In this document: piece by piece, positions 9,384 through 17,339 of the stretch | Numbering within the stretch: position 1 is the stretch's first letter | Layout: each line of letters begins with the position of its first letter | NCBI RefSeq assembly: GCF_051245535.1 | Contig: NZ_CP195303.1 | Coordinates: 1-64,000 of the forward strand | Direction: 5' to 3' | Source of the DNA: Micavibrio aeruginosavorus_D | Lineage (GTDB): Bacteria > Pseudomonadota > Alphaproteobacteria > Micavibrionales > Micavibrionaceae | Length of the DNA: 64,000 nt | Made by a program: the position numbers and the translations under genes | The notes under the pieces: generated by a model | Database searches by the model: none | What the model was told of the DNA's origin: nothing | Seen by the model: only the letters and a program-made list of their open reading frames with translations

Positions 9384-11958
9384 CTTTGCCTTTGATCAGG
9401 TTTTTGCGCGCCGCTTCACCCGCTTTTTTCAGGATGTCCTGCGTTTCCGCATCCAGTGCACTTTGATTCTGGGCACTTTGATTTGGGGCACTTTGATTCT
9501 GTGCGGCTTGTTGCGGGCTTTGCGCACCGGGCAGGGCCGTGCCATCGCCCGCAGCATCGACCAGCTCGTCCCAACTGAGCGGGCGTTCGACCGGAGCTTG
9601 TGCGGCAGGGGCTTGAACGGGTTGTTGTTGGGCCGGAGCGGTTGGCGCTTGTTCTGGTGCGGCGGTGCCGCCCGGAGCCTTGGCAAAGAACCCCATCGGG
9701 CCAGCGCCACTTTGTGCGGGAGCTTGTGCTTGCGTCTGTGCGGGGCGTTCCTGCACAGCAGGTGTTGCGGGAGCCGCGGAGGTTTCTTCTTCGCCCTTCG
9801 ATTTTTTCAAAATCTGCTGCATCGGGTTGAAGCCCGGCTGTTGCACGACGGCCTCCGCCGGACGCGTGGCGGTGAGCGGCGGCATGGTGGCCGCTGGTTG
9901 ATTGGTGATTTGTGCGGTGGCTTCGGCCTGAATACGTTCGGCGGGGCCTACGCTGCTCGATCCGGCGGCGGTCACACTGGCATCGCCATTCATCACGGCG
10001 ATAGAGGCCACAGCGGCCATCCCGGCGGTCACGCCCGTGCCCAAAACGGGCAGGGCCGCTTCGTACGTGGTGTGCATCGCCGTGATTTCTTTCGGCGTTT
10101 TGGTGTTCACGTCGGCCTTCAATGCGGTCCATGTCTTATGAACCATCAAATCGCGCAACTTGGTGATGGATGGCGCATTGGCCAGCAACGCTTCATCCGT
10201 CGGCGGCAGGGCCATGAAACGCGTGACGCGCATCGCCTTGGCGTGGCCGGGGTTGGAATAGAAAATCGCTGTGTCGATAACGCCCGTACCAAACGAAATA
10301 ACGGCCTGGCCTTCTTTAAACGCTTTCAAGCCGTCATAGCTGGCCTTGGAACGGATCTGCAGACCCGCTTGTTTGTTATCGTAGTACGAACCCACGGTGC
10401 GATCGCCCGAGAGCTGGAAGCCAGAGGCTTCCATGACCAGTTCGGAGCCGACGGTTTTTTCGAAAAATTCTTTCGTCTGCGTCGGGTCTTCCAATTTGCC
10501 GAAGATTTTAATGTTACAGTTCGCGGTGATGGAACGCGCTTCTTCTTTTACGCGTTTTTCCAGCGCGGGCAAATCCTGTGCCGAATAAATCAGGCAGAAG
10601 CCCAGCGAACGGGCCTGTGCCGCCATAACGGCCATACCGGCGGCGGTGTAGTAACCAACCTCGTCAAACACCACCATGAAGGGGGTGGATGAGTGTGTGG
10701 GTTTGTTTTCAATGACGGTTGCCGATTCCCCTTCAACGGTGGAGCCCAGCGTCGAGCCCATCATGCCCTTCAATGTTGCGGCCACGATTTTACCGAGGTT
10801 GGCCGTTTCGTCCGCTGATTTTTCCAACGCAGGAATCAGAACGACCAGAATACGACGGTTCAAAACCACGTCGACCATTTCAACGTCGGCGGCCTGAGAG
10901 TCGAAGATGTAACCGTAATCATCGCCCAGTGATTGCAGCGAACGCGTAAACTGCATCGCCAGATAACCGTGCTGTTGGCGTGCGGTTGTGGTGTCGATCA
11001 TCGGCTGGTCCGGGCCAGCGGGTTTTTCGCGGCCCGTATCATCGAACGCGGCATCGACATAGCCCGGCAGCGTATCCAGATAACCACGAATGGAGGAACG
11101 CAGTTTTTCCGGCAAAGCTTGATCGCGCGACAGGCGAATAATGTTGTTCAGGTTCAAATATTCACGGATCGTACTGACCGACAGCGGCATTTCCTGGTGT
11201 GCGCGTTTCCATGTCAGCGCGGGCATCAGCGATCCCACCAACGACACCGCACGTTCTTTCCACATGGCGTTATCGCCTTCGGCTTCCGGCATCAAACTGA
11301 CCAGCATGTTGGTCAGGTAAGATGCGGAACCGGAACTGAACGGGTTCATGGTGTTGGACGGCGCGCGGCTGTCCGAGTTCCCGGTCATGTAGTTCAGAAC
11401 CAGCAAGTCATCATCGCGGCCAAAACGGCGCACGAGCGAGGACAGGGATGACCACAAATCCGTATCGGCTTTACCGTCGACATAGACGAAGCCCGATCCC
11501 CATGACAACGCGTTCGTCACCATAGATTTCAGGCCTTCGGTTTTACCGGAACCTGTGGTGCCCAGATACAGAACGTGGGTCCGGGCATCGCTGTTGGTAA
11601 ACCACACTTCTTCGTTGGTTTTTTCCATGTTGCCCAGATACAGAATGCCTTCGCCCTTGCCGCTGCGGCCCGGGCCCTTGTTATTCGCATCCGGATATTT
11701 CGAACCCATCGGCAATTTGAACGCGATGGCGCGGTCCGATTTTTTCAGCCACCAGTAATACAGAAGCGCGCCAACCATGACCAGATCGCCCGCCGCCGCA
11801 AATCCCGGCGAGAAATAAATGCCGCCCGCCGCCATTGTGAAAATGGCGGTCGAGTTGGATGGTTTGCGCATCCATTCCCCAACGCGCACCAGCCAGGGGC
11901 GGGTGTCACGCAGGAGGTCGGTATGTTTCTTGCCGTACTTTCGTGTATCGAGGGCCAT
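9361..11958 (-). CDS. icmO: Dot/Icm-type coupling ATPase IcmO (DotL)
   Basis: 865-residue VirD4/TraG-superfamily coupling ATPase of type IVB secretion. Two membrane segments lie at about residues 37-52 and 54-72, then Walker A GTTGSGKT at 133-140 and Walker B FMVVFDEVGYY at about 427-437. The core matches DotL/IcmO rather than VirD4. The C-terminal about 200 residues are low-complexity Ala/Gln/Pro and include three near-identical NQSA repeats. In Legionella the DotL tail binds adaptors (IcmS/IcmW, LvgA); whether this tail does so is unknown. It follows icmP and a 192-residue unknown in the same direction. No IcmS/IcmW is visible here. Confidence 0.9.
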   Translation of the reverse strand: MALDTRKYGKKHTDLLRDTRPWLVRVGEWMRKPSNSTAIFTMAAGGIYFSPGFAAAGDLVMVGALLYYWWLKKSDRAIAFKLPMGSKYPDANNKGPGRSGKGEGILYLGNMEKTNEEVWFTNSDARTHVLYLGTTGSGKTEGLKSMVTNALSWGSGFVYVDGKADTDLWSSLSSLVRRFGRDDDLLVLNYMTGNSDSRAPSNTMNPFSSGSASYLTNMLVSLMPEAEGDNAMWKERAVSLVGSLMPALTWKRAHQEMPLSVSTIREYLNLNNIIRLSRDQALPEKLRSSIRGYLDTLPGYVDAAFDDTGREKPAGPDQPMIDTTTARQQHGYLAMQFTRSLQSLGDDYGYIFDSQAADVEMVDVVLNRRILVVLIPALEKSADETANLGKIVAATLKGMMGSTLGSTVEGESATVIENKPTHSSTPFMVVFDEVGYYTAAGMAVMAAQARSLGFCLIYSAQDLPALEKRVKEEARSITANCNIKIFGKLEDPTQTKEFFEKTVGSELVMEASGFQLSGDRTVGSYYDNKQAGLQIRSKASYDGLKAFKEGQAVISFGTGVIDTAIFYSNPGHAKAMRVTRFMALPPTDEALLANAPSITKLRDLMVHKTWTALKADVNTKTPKEITAMHTTYEAALPVLGTGVTAGMAAVASIAVMNGDASVTAAGSSSVGPAERIQAEATAQITNQPAATMPPLTATRPAEAVVQQPGFNPMQQILKKSKGEEETSAAPATPAVQERPAQTQAQAPAQSGAGPMGFFAKAPGGTAAPEQAPTAPAQQQPVQAPAAQAPVERPLSWDELVDAAGDGTALPGAQSPQQAAQNQSAPNQSAQNQSALDAETQDILKKAGEAARKNLIKGKDDGDAAE
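9458..9502. repeat. Three 15-bp tandem repeats in the icmO tail
   Basis: Three consecutive near-identical 15-base units of the form GCACTTTGATTYKGG (plus strand) encode three NQSA-type pentads near the IcmO C-terminus. The unit is a multiple of three, so copy-number change would keep the reading frame. Confidence 0.85.
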
Positions 11959-12035
11959 TTTCGGTCCGGGCTTTCTTCAGTGTGGCGCACAATGCGCCGT
12001 TACTTCGTCAGTGTTTGTGTACGCGCTTTAAAGTC

Positions 12036-12614
12036 TTACTGTCCCATCGCGCGCAGGTAATCATCGGCTGAGATCGGCGCGCCAGATTCTGGCTTTGCGG
12101 ACATCGCAGTCGATGCCGGTGCGGTTGCGGACAGGCTGGCGGTCGCTTGCGGCGGCACGCCGTGTCTGGATGTCAACGCGACATTGATGCCAATCACCAG
12201 CAAGGCGGCAACAATAACGCCAGTCAGGATTTTTCCGGCCTTGCCGTTGTCGGTGTGTTTCGTCTGGTACAAGGCGGGCAGGGTGTTGCTGCGATATTCG
12301 CCATTGGTGACGGGGCGCAACTGGCCGCGGGCCTGTTCCATGGCGCGGCTGGCGGCCTGCAGGGCGGCCACGGCGCGGCCACGGTTGTCGAACGGCGCAA
12401 TGTCATGCACATCGCCGCGCGGCGTTTTCAACACCAGAAGGAAATTATTGTCATCTTGCTTGCGCAGTTCCAGCGCCGATGCGCGGGCGTGACCCAATTC
12501 CATTTGCCACACGGTCGGCGTGACGGCATCCAGCAAAGACAGGATCAGTGTTCCATCAACGACACTGGCCGTTGATGAATAATTACCCGTCAGATTTGTG
12601 AACAGCGATTTCAT
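12036..12614 (-). CDS. Unknown bitopic membrane protein between icmP and icmO
   Basis: 192 residues with no family I recognise. The N-terminal about 125 residues are soluble and probably cytoplasmic, with a beta-rich start (ASVVDGTLILSLLDA) and a helix at about 78-98. One transmembrane helix is at about 128-147 (ILTGVIVAALLVIGINVAL). A short Ala/Ser/Pro-rich tail ends in DDYLRAMGQ. It lies 48 bp after icmP and 77 bp before icmO in the same direction, so a membrane-bound accessory of the coupling complex is plausible; that is inference from position only. Confidence 0.8.
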   Translation of the reverse strand: MKSLFTNLTGNYSSTASVVDGTLILSLLDAVTPTVWQMELGHARASALELRKQDDNNFLLVLKTPRGDVHDIAPFDNRGRAVAALQAASRAMEQARGQLRPVTNGEYRSNTLPALYQTKHTDNGKAGKILTGVIVAALLVIGINVALTSRHGVPPQATASLSATAPASTAMSAKPESGAPISADDYLRAMGQ

Positions 12615-12662
12615 GGTGTCATCGTCCTTTGTGTATTAAATCTTGTGTGCGTATCGCGTGGT

Positions 12663-13877
12663 TTATTTCTTGCCGCTGCCTTTTGGTTTTTTCAGGCCGC
12701 GTTTGCCGCCCTTGTAATCCAGTTGCGGCACCGGACGTGCGCGGTCCGACGCCATGTAGTCGCGGATGACCTGTACGGCCCCCTCGACTTTCGGGCGGGG
12801 GATCGGGCGTTGTGTCATTTTCTCGGCCTTGTAATGCCCCATGGCGCCCAGCCCTTCCATGTGGAAGGCTTGGCGGCCAAGGTTGTTCAGCGGATACCAC
12901 AGCGTGCGATCATAGGCGCGCAGCCAGACGAATTGTGCCGGGGCCAAAACGCCGCCTTCTTCACGGGCGGTGGCCATGGCGCGCAACATTGCGGTGGTGT
13001 GGAATGCGTGCTGGTTTGCGCGGCTTAAGACCAGACCGGACAGGTCTTTGTTTTTCAAAACCTTGCGCGCATCACTGACCAGCGTGCGGTCCTTTGAAAA
13101 CTGCAATCCTTTTTCAAGCGACCAGCAGGATGCAATGCGTCCCATCATCGCGTCACCATCGGCGCGTTTGCGCGATGCTTTCAGGCAGAAGGCCGCCAGC
13201 AAAACTTGTTTGTACTCGGGCAGCTTCATCCATCCCTGCCAGCGCGGACCCAATTGACGGGCGAAGGCCATGTAGGCGGCACCCTCATCAATTTTTCCAT
13301 CCGGCATTGGAATGGTGTTATAGGCCAGCCATTCTTCCGGCCCCAAGGCTTCGGCAAAGGCCGGCAATTCAGACGGCACGGGCGATCCCGGCGGGCGCGG
13401 CGGCTGTGAGGCCGGATTGAAATTCACGAACGGCGCAACGGCGGGGAAATTTTTCGCCTGCGCGCGGATCAATCCGTTCAAATCCAGTTTGCGGCGGTTG
13501 TTGGTGCCGGGGCCATACATCTGGCACCACAACGCAATCGCGGCCAGAATGATGATGAAGATATATTTGAACGGCGCCATCGACATCGTGCCGATATAGC
13601 TGATGTATGTCGCGGTCAGTTCCCGTTTTGGGATTGTGGTGATGGCGTCTTTGGCTTCTTTGAAATTGAAATCCTGCCCCTGGAATTTCACGGAGTAATC
13701 ATCCGGAACAACCAGCGACACAACCGACATCTCCGCCCAGCGAATCCAGCGGAACGCATCCTTGACTGTGTATTCGTTGAAATACCAGAACAGGATAAAC
13801 AGGAAGAAGAAAACAACCGCCAGAATGGAATAGCCGACGGCGTTTTCGCTGGTCGTATTGGAAGCCTTATCGGACAA
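12663..13877 (-). CDS. icmP: Dot/Icm-type coupling complex protein IcmP (DotM)
   Basis: DotM/IcmP partner of the coupling ATPase, 404 residues from the proposed TTG start. Two membrane helices near the N-terminus (AVGYSILAVVFFFLFILFWY and YIFIIILAAIALW) flank a short loop, followed by the soluble domain with the DotM-like end WYPLNNLGRQAFHMEGLG. The TTG at 13877 has GGAGAG six bases before it. An ATG at 13952 would add 25 non-conserved residues. It heads the minus-strand cluster with the 192-residue protein and icmO, the same partnership as in Legionella and IncI conjugation systems. Confidence 0.88.
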   Translation of the reverse strand: MSDKASNTTSENAVGYSILAVVFFFLFILFWYFNEYTVKDAFRWIRWAEMSVVSLVVPDDYSVKFQGQDFNFKEAKDAITTIPKRELTATYISYIGTMSMAPFKYIFIIILAAIALWCQMYGPGTNNRRKLDLNGLIRAQAKNFPAVAPFVNFNPASQPPRPPGSPVPSELPAFAEALGPEEWLAYNTIPMPDGKIDEGAAYMAFARQLGPRWQGWMKLPEYKQVLLAAFCLKASRKRADGDAMMGRIASCWSLEKGLQFSKDRTLVSDARKVLKNKDLSGLVLSRANQHAFHTTAMLRAMATAREEGGVLAPAQFVWLRAYDRTLWYPLNNLGRQAFHMEGLGAMGHYKAEKMTQRPIPRPKVEGAVQVIRDYMASDRARPVPQLDYKGGKRGLKKPKGSGKK

Positions 13878-14205
13878 AGCACTCTCCGTCAGGTGCGCCG
13901 TTTGGATCGGGCGCAAACATGGTGAATTGGTATGCGAACTCGGGGGAGCCAAGGTCCACTTACCGCGCCCTTCGGCACGGATTATGAACGGACCCCAAAC
14001 CCTTCATAGGATAGCAGAAAAACAGGATTTTCACCAAGTCCCGCGCACCCCAAAACCGTAAAAAAGCGGGGTGGCGCTGGCGATGGCCTGATTGGCTTAT
14101 GAAAACATATCCCTTGGGTGTAAAACGCAGAGTTTTCTTGTGGTCAACGCCCGTGATGGGTACAGTCCCCATTCCCTTTTAAAGTGATGGAGCCCGGCAT
14201 TCCCA

Positions 14206-14832
14206 ATGGCTGAAACCGCCTGCGCCGCTGTGACCGAATTCAATCCGAAGCGCGACGCCATCATGGCCGCCGCGGCGCGGTTGTTTCTGGAACGCGGTTA
14301 TTCCGGAACCAGCATGGAGGCGATTGCCGAGGCCGCCCCGGTGTCAAAGCCGACGCTTTACACCCATTTCCGCGATAAAAACGACCTGTTCGCCGCCGTT
14401 GTCATGCAACGCTGCGAAGCGTTTTTAAGCGATGTAGAAGGGTTTTTGGATCATTCCCATGACCCGGATCAGGCCTTGCGCCCGCTGGCGTCCAAATTCG
14501 TGGAGATGATCCACGACGAAGAGGCCTTGGCGGTTCACCGCATCGTCATTTTCGAATGGCGCCAATTCCCGGAACTGGGCGAACGGTTCTACAGTTGCGG
14601 CCCCCATCGCACGATCACCATGCTGGCCAGCTATCTGCGGGCGCAGAGTGACCGCAAGCTGATGCACGTGCCCAAGCCGGAGGATGCCGCCGCCCTGTTT
14701 TTCAGCATGCTGAAGGGCGATTTGCACATGCGGTGCCTGTTGGGCCTGCACGGCCCGCTGACTCCGGCGGCCCGTGACGCCATCGTGGATATGGTCGTTC
14801 CGGTCTTTATTCGTGGTTTTTCAAACGTTTAA
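14206..14832 (+). CDS. TetR/AcrR-family transcriptional regulator
   Basis: 208 residues. The N-terminal TetR helix-turn-helix (about 14-62) shows the standard pattern AAARLFLERGYSGTSMEAIA, then SKPTLYTHFRDKNDLFAAVV. The C-terminal ligand and dimer domain has no close relative I can name; the LYTHFRDK and EEALAVHRIVI features resemble the AefR-like TetR_C group. It is divergent from icmP across about 330 bp, so it could regulate the secretion cluster or itself, but no operator is obvious. The ligand is unknown. Confidence 0.9.
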   Translation: MAETACAAVTEFNPKRDAIMAAAARLFLERGYSGTSMEAIAEAAPVSKPTLYTHFRDKNDLFAAVVMQRCEAFLSDVEGFLDHSHDPDQALRPLASKFVEMIHDEEALAVHRIVIFEWRQFPELGERFYSCGPHRTITMLASYLRAQSDRKLMHVPKPEDAAALFFSMLKGDLHMRCLLGLHGPLTPAARDAIVDMVVPVFIRGFSNV

Positions 14833-14978
14833 TGTGTTTTTGGCGTCCGCTCAAAGCGGGTGATCCCTGCCTCTGTCTGCAAAATAGGAATTTTTTCTTG
14901 ATATAGGATTTAATTCCTGATACCCTCCCTCTGTCTTTTGATCCACGAACAGGAATAAAACAAGGGAGGCACGCGGTG

Positions 14979-15818
14979 ATGTTGTGCAGAGTCGGATACG
15001 GTGTACGGGGTGAATTTTTTGGCGCGGGGACCGATTCCGGACCTGCGGATGTGTCGCTGAAAGCTGTGTTGCCCTCCACCGTCGCTGACCTTGATGCCAC
15101 CATGGCGGCCAGCTATGGCGGAACCGGAACGACATGGGCCAACTTGGTGGCGGCCCCGGCGGATGGGTCGGCGCAAACCGCCTATGATTTTTCCCGCGGT
15201 GATGGTGCAACGGGCACGACCTATCCAACCTTTACCGGCACGGCGGGCGATGCGGCGGCGTATTTCGCGATGGATGGCGGTGATTATTTCCGTCTGGCCA
15301 GCGGGACCAATACAACCTTCCTGCAAAACATGACAAAAACAACGGGCGGGGCGGATTTCTGGCTGGGCTTTGCCCTGCGCGGGGCGGATTGGTCCGGTGT
15401 GCAACGCTTGTTCAATGGCGGCCCGGATTCGGCCCCCGCCGGATGGTGCAGCGCCTATGCGAATGGTGGAAGCATCTTTCTGGCGCAACGCGGGACCGCG
15501 TCGGCATCGGTGTCATCCGGTGTGACGTTGGCCACCAACACCGATTACCTGATTTTAATATCGCACAGCCACGCCAACAACCGGACTCGGTTCTGGGTCA
15601 ACACCACCACCGCCGCCGAAGTCACCCACACATTCAGCACGAACACATCCGCCATGCCGTTGATGGCGGCCTACGCCGAAACCGATTCCGGGTTTGCGTT
15701 GAAAAACGGGGGCCGGGTCTACGGTCTCTATATCGGGAACGAGGAGCTGGATAACACCAAGGCCGCGGCCCTGATTGCCGCGCTGGAAACCCGGCACGGG
15801 CGCAATTACGCCCCATAA
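14979..15818 (+). CDS. Concanavalin/LamG-like fold orphan protein
   Basis: 279 residues from ATG 14979 (or one more from the adjacent GTG), with a strong AGGGAGG ribosome-binding site at 14963-14969. The sequence is rich in Gly, Ala, Thr and Asn, with alternating beta-strand patterns (DYFRLASGTN, DFWLGFALRGADW, TRFWVNTTT, GGRVYGLYIGNEEL) typical of LamG or concanavalin jelly-roll domains as seen in phage tail and surface proteins. There is no signal peptide. The end (LIAALETRHGRNYAP) resembles linkers of phage-type lectin domains. It is isolated next to tRNA-Thr and an accessory insert, so phage origin is possible; function unknown. Confidence 0.7.
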   Translation: MLCRVGYGVRGEFFGAGTDSGPADVSLKAVLPSTVADLDATMAASYGGTGTTWANLVAAPADGSAQTAYDFSRGDGATGTTYPTFTGTAGDAAAYFAMDGGDYFRLASGTNTTFLQNMTKTTGGADFWLGFALRGADWSGVQRLFNGGPDSAPAGWCSAYANGGSIFLAQRGTASASVSSGVTLATNTDYLILISHSHANNRTRFWVNTTTAAEVTHTFSTNTSAMPLMAAYAETDSGFALKNGGRVYGLYIGNEELDNTKAAALIAALETRHGRNYAP

Positions 15819-15864
15819 GGGCAAAAAATCCACCTTTTGTCCGGGGATTGCGTGATTTTCCCAA

Positions 15865-15893
15865 TTGAAAACCGCATCTCCCCCCGGTATAAA
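15865..15893 (+). promoter_or_regulatory. Predicted promoter of tRNA-Thr
   Basis: TTGAAA at 15865-15870 and TATAAA at 15888-15893 are separated by 17 bp and end 24 bases before the tRNA. A GC-rich segment follows the -10. Confidence 0.7.
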
Positions 15894-15917
15894 GGCCGGG
15901 TTCGCTCTTCAGGGCGC

Positions 15918-15992
15918 GCCGGCGTAGCACAGCGGTAGTGCAGCGGTTTTGTAAACCGAAGGTCGGGAGTTCAATCCTCTCCGCCGGCACCA
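15918..15992 (+). tRNA. tRNA-Thr (anticodon TGT)
   Basis: 75 bases including an encoded CCA. The acceptor stem GCCGGCG pairs with CGCCGGC. The anticodon stem-loop GCGGT-TTTGTAA-ACCGA gives anticodon TGT (codon ACA). The T arm carries GTTCAATC. A promoter lies just before it and a terminator just after. The AT-rich insert starts about 30 bases downstream, a common position for integrated elements. Confidence 0.97.
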
Positions 15993-15995
15993 TTT

Positions 15996-16027
15996 AAAAA
16001 ACCCCTCCGATGCGGAGGGGTTTTTTA
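15996..16027 (+). terminator. Rho-independent terminator after tRNA-Thr
   Basis: CCCCTCCG-ATG-CGGAGGGG stem with A-rich and T-rich flanks (AAAAAA before, TTTTTT after), four bases past the tRNA CCA. The symmetry makes it potentially bidirectional. Confidence 0.95.
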
Positions 16028-16081
16028 ATGCGTGATTTTCACCGTCGCATTGACCCTATAATTCCGCGGTTGACCTGGTTG
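16023..16081 (-). pseudogene. Orphan copy of the 3' end of the YjgR-like ATPase gene
   Basis: 59 bases that match 17324-17394 at 50 of 59 aligned positions, with a 12-base deletion between two ATTYCGCG repeats. Read on the minus strand it encodes NQVNRGIIGSMRR-stop, against the intact gene's NQVGREIMRGIMGSMRR-stop. Together the two copies flank a 1.24-kb AT-rich insert holding two genes. It looks like an old attachment-type duplication or the original gene end displaced by insertion. Confidence 0.75.
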
Positions 16082-16149
16082 ACGCCGTTGGCGTTTGAAC
16101 AAATACTGCTCGATAAATTTGGAGAAATGGAGAATTTTTTGTAGTGCAT

Positions 16150-16497
16150 CTACTTTATCTCCGCTTCAGTGCTGACTGTCTTTGCTTTTATCTTGGAAAT
16201 TATACATAGGGAAATCTGATATCCCAGAAAACCACATGTTGCAATAATGCCAAGTATCCAAAATATAGGCGCACCGGGCAAAGAAACGCCATAAATTTTA
16301 AGATAGCTACTTGTTGTGCTGGCGCCGCTAACAACTTGGCCGATTTCAGCTTCCGTGAGATATCCGCGATCAATAGGTAGGCCATTTAAAGTGATGATAG
16401 TTTCTACAACGGGAAGCCCAACAAAGATAACGCCTGTACATATGCCGAGCGCTACAGATACGAAGATTATTATTGGGTTTATTATGAATGATTTCAT
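16150..16497 (-). CDS. Small membrane protein in AT-rich insert
   Basis: 115 residues from ATG 16497 (an upstream TTG at 16539 would give 129). Two hydrophobic helices: IIIFVSVALGICTGVIFVG near the N-terminus and APIFWILGIIATCGFLGYQI near the C-terminus, separated by about 45 polar residues. The C-terminus is charged. GC content is visibly lower than the surroundings. It lies 58 bp after the nuclease-like gene in the same direction, so the two probably form one unit. No family recognised. Confidence 0.6.
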   Translation of the reverse strand: MKSFIINPIIIFVSVALGICTGVIFVGLPVVETIITLNGLPIDRGYLTEAEIGQVVSGASTTSSYLKIYGVSLPGAPIFWILGIIATCGFLGYQISLCIISKIKAKTVSTEAEIK

Positions 16498-16555
16498 GGC
16501 AATAAAACTACATGAAAGATTGATGTTAGAAAAGCACAATAGTATGACCGAATAA

Positions 16556-17257
16556 TTAGCTATCGCTCTCAGATATGAAGACGGATTCCGGATAGGAGAA
16601 AAAATAAACAGCTGTAAACTGTCCGATATCTAAATCAGGAAAATTTGTTAATGAGATTTTTCCGCTATTATATCGACGGTTTGCAATTAATAGTAAACGA
16701 ACATCGGGGCCAACTTCTTGAGAATAACGGCTGAATTCTTTCGACTTCTTTTCAATAGCGTCAGTAATTTGTTTGATTGGATTTTGATTAACCCACCCGA
16801 CGCGGTCTCCAACATTGTACCATTCGGCAGCATGTTCCCACGTTTTTCTCACATAAATGCGCAGGCCTTTCCCTAGTTCAATAGCTTTTCTGGGGCCGAT
16901 AGGTCTGATCTCAAAATGTTCAGCTCTTAATGCTGGTAGCACTAAATCCATGTTTTCCTTACTTAGATTGCCGACGAATTGTACAATCAAAGGAATATTA
17001 AGTTCTGCTTCAAATTTTTCACGAAGTTTGGTTATTGTTTTCTGAATATGAGCTTCAGCCTGCTTAACTTTAGAGCCTGACCTGCTCAGTTCTCCAGTAA
17101 AAAGTTCGCTCACTTCCAGCCCAAATTTTTGTCCATCTTCATTGATAAGAAAATCTGGATGTTCTCGATCGCTTTCAAAGATCCAATTTTTGCCCATGAG
17201 TTTGGCTGCCTCTTCGGCATAGAAACGTTCTATTTTTTTCTTCGCAAGGGTGGTCAT
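16556..17257 (-). CDS. PD-(D/E)XK nuclease-like orphan in AT-rich insert
   Basis: 233 residues from ATG 17257. Near the N-terminus HPDFLINEDGQKFGLEVSEL has the spacing of a PD-(D/E)XK nuclease core (PD, then about 12 residues, then E-x-x, without a clear K). The rest is mixed alpha/beta with YVRKTWEHAAEWY and LLLIANRRYNSG. The base composition is AT-rich. A perfect palindrome at 17285-17303 lies just upstream and would fit autoregulation; the alternative GTG start at 17302 would sit inside that palindrome. An accessory or defence role with the downstream membrane protein is a guess. Catalytic activity is uncertain without the lysine. Confidence 0.65.
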   Translation of the reverse strand: MTTLAKKKIERFYAEEAAKLMGKNWIFESDREHPDFLINEDGQKFGLEVSELFTGELSRSGSKVKQAEAHIQKTITKLREKFEAELNIPLIVQFVGNLSKENMDLVLPALRAEHFEIRPIGPRKAIELGKGLRIYVRKTWEHAAEWYNVGDRVGWVNQNPIKQITDAIEKKSKEFSRYSQEVGPDVRLLLIANRRYNSGKISLTNFPDLDIGQFTAVYFFSYPESVFISESDS

Positions 17258-17284
17258 TTTGTAAATATAGCGGCCTAATAGGAA

Positions 17285-17303
17285 GGTGGTAACGTTTACC
17301 ACC
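17285..17303. promoter_or_regulatory. Perfect palindrome, candidate operator
   Basis: GGTGGTAA-CGT-TTACCACC has 8-bp arms and lies 28 bp upstream of the nuclease-like gene. It has no T tract, so an operator is more likely than a terminator. There is no regulator gene in the insert. Confidence 0.5.
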
Positions 17304-17339
17304 GAAGGTGCAGAGAATGCTTGTTTTAATGTATGGTTT

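Noticed and set aside
9223..10692. Long open frame (489 codons) opposite icmO
   Set aside because: Arg/Gly-rich antisense translation with no motif; icmO on the other strand has full Walker motifs.
13960..14172. 70-codon open frame in the icmP-tetR gap, minus strand
   Set aside because: No ribosome-binding site, no conserved pattern, and it sits where promoters of the two divergent genes must lie.
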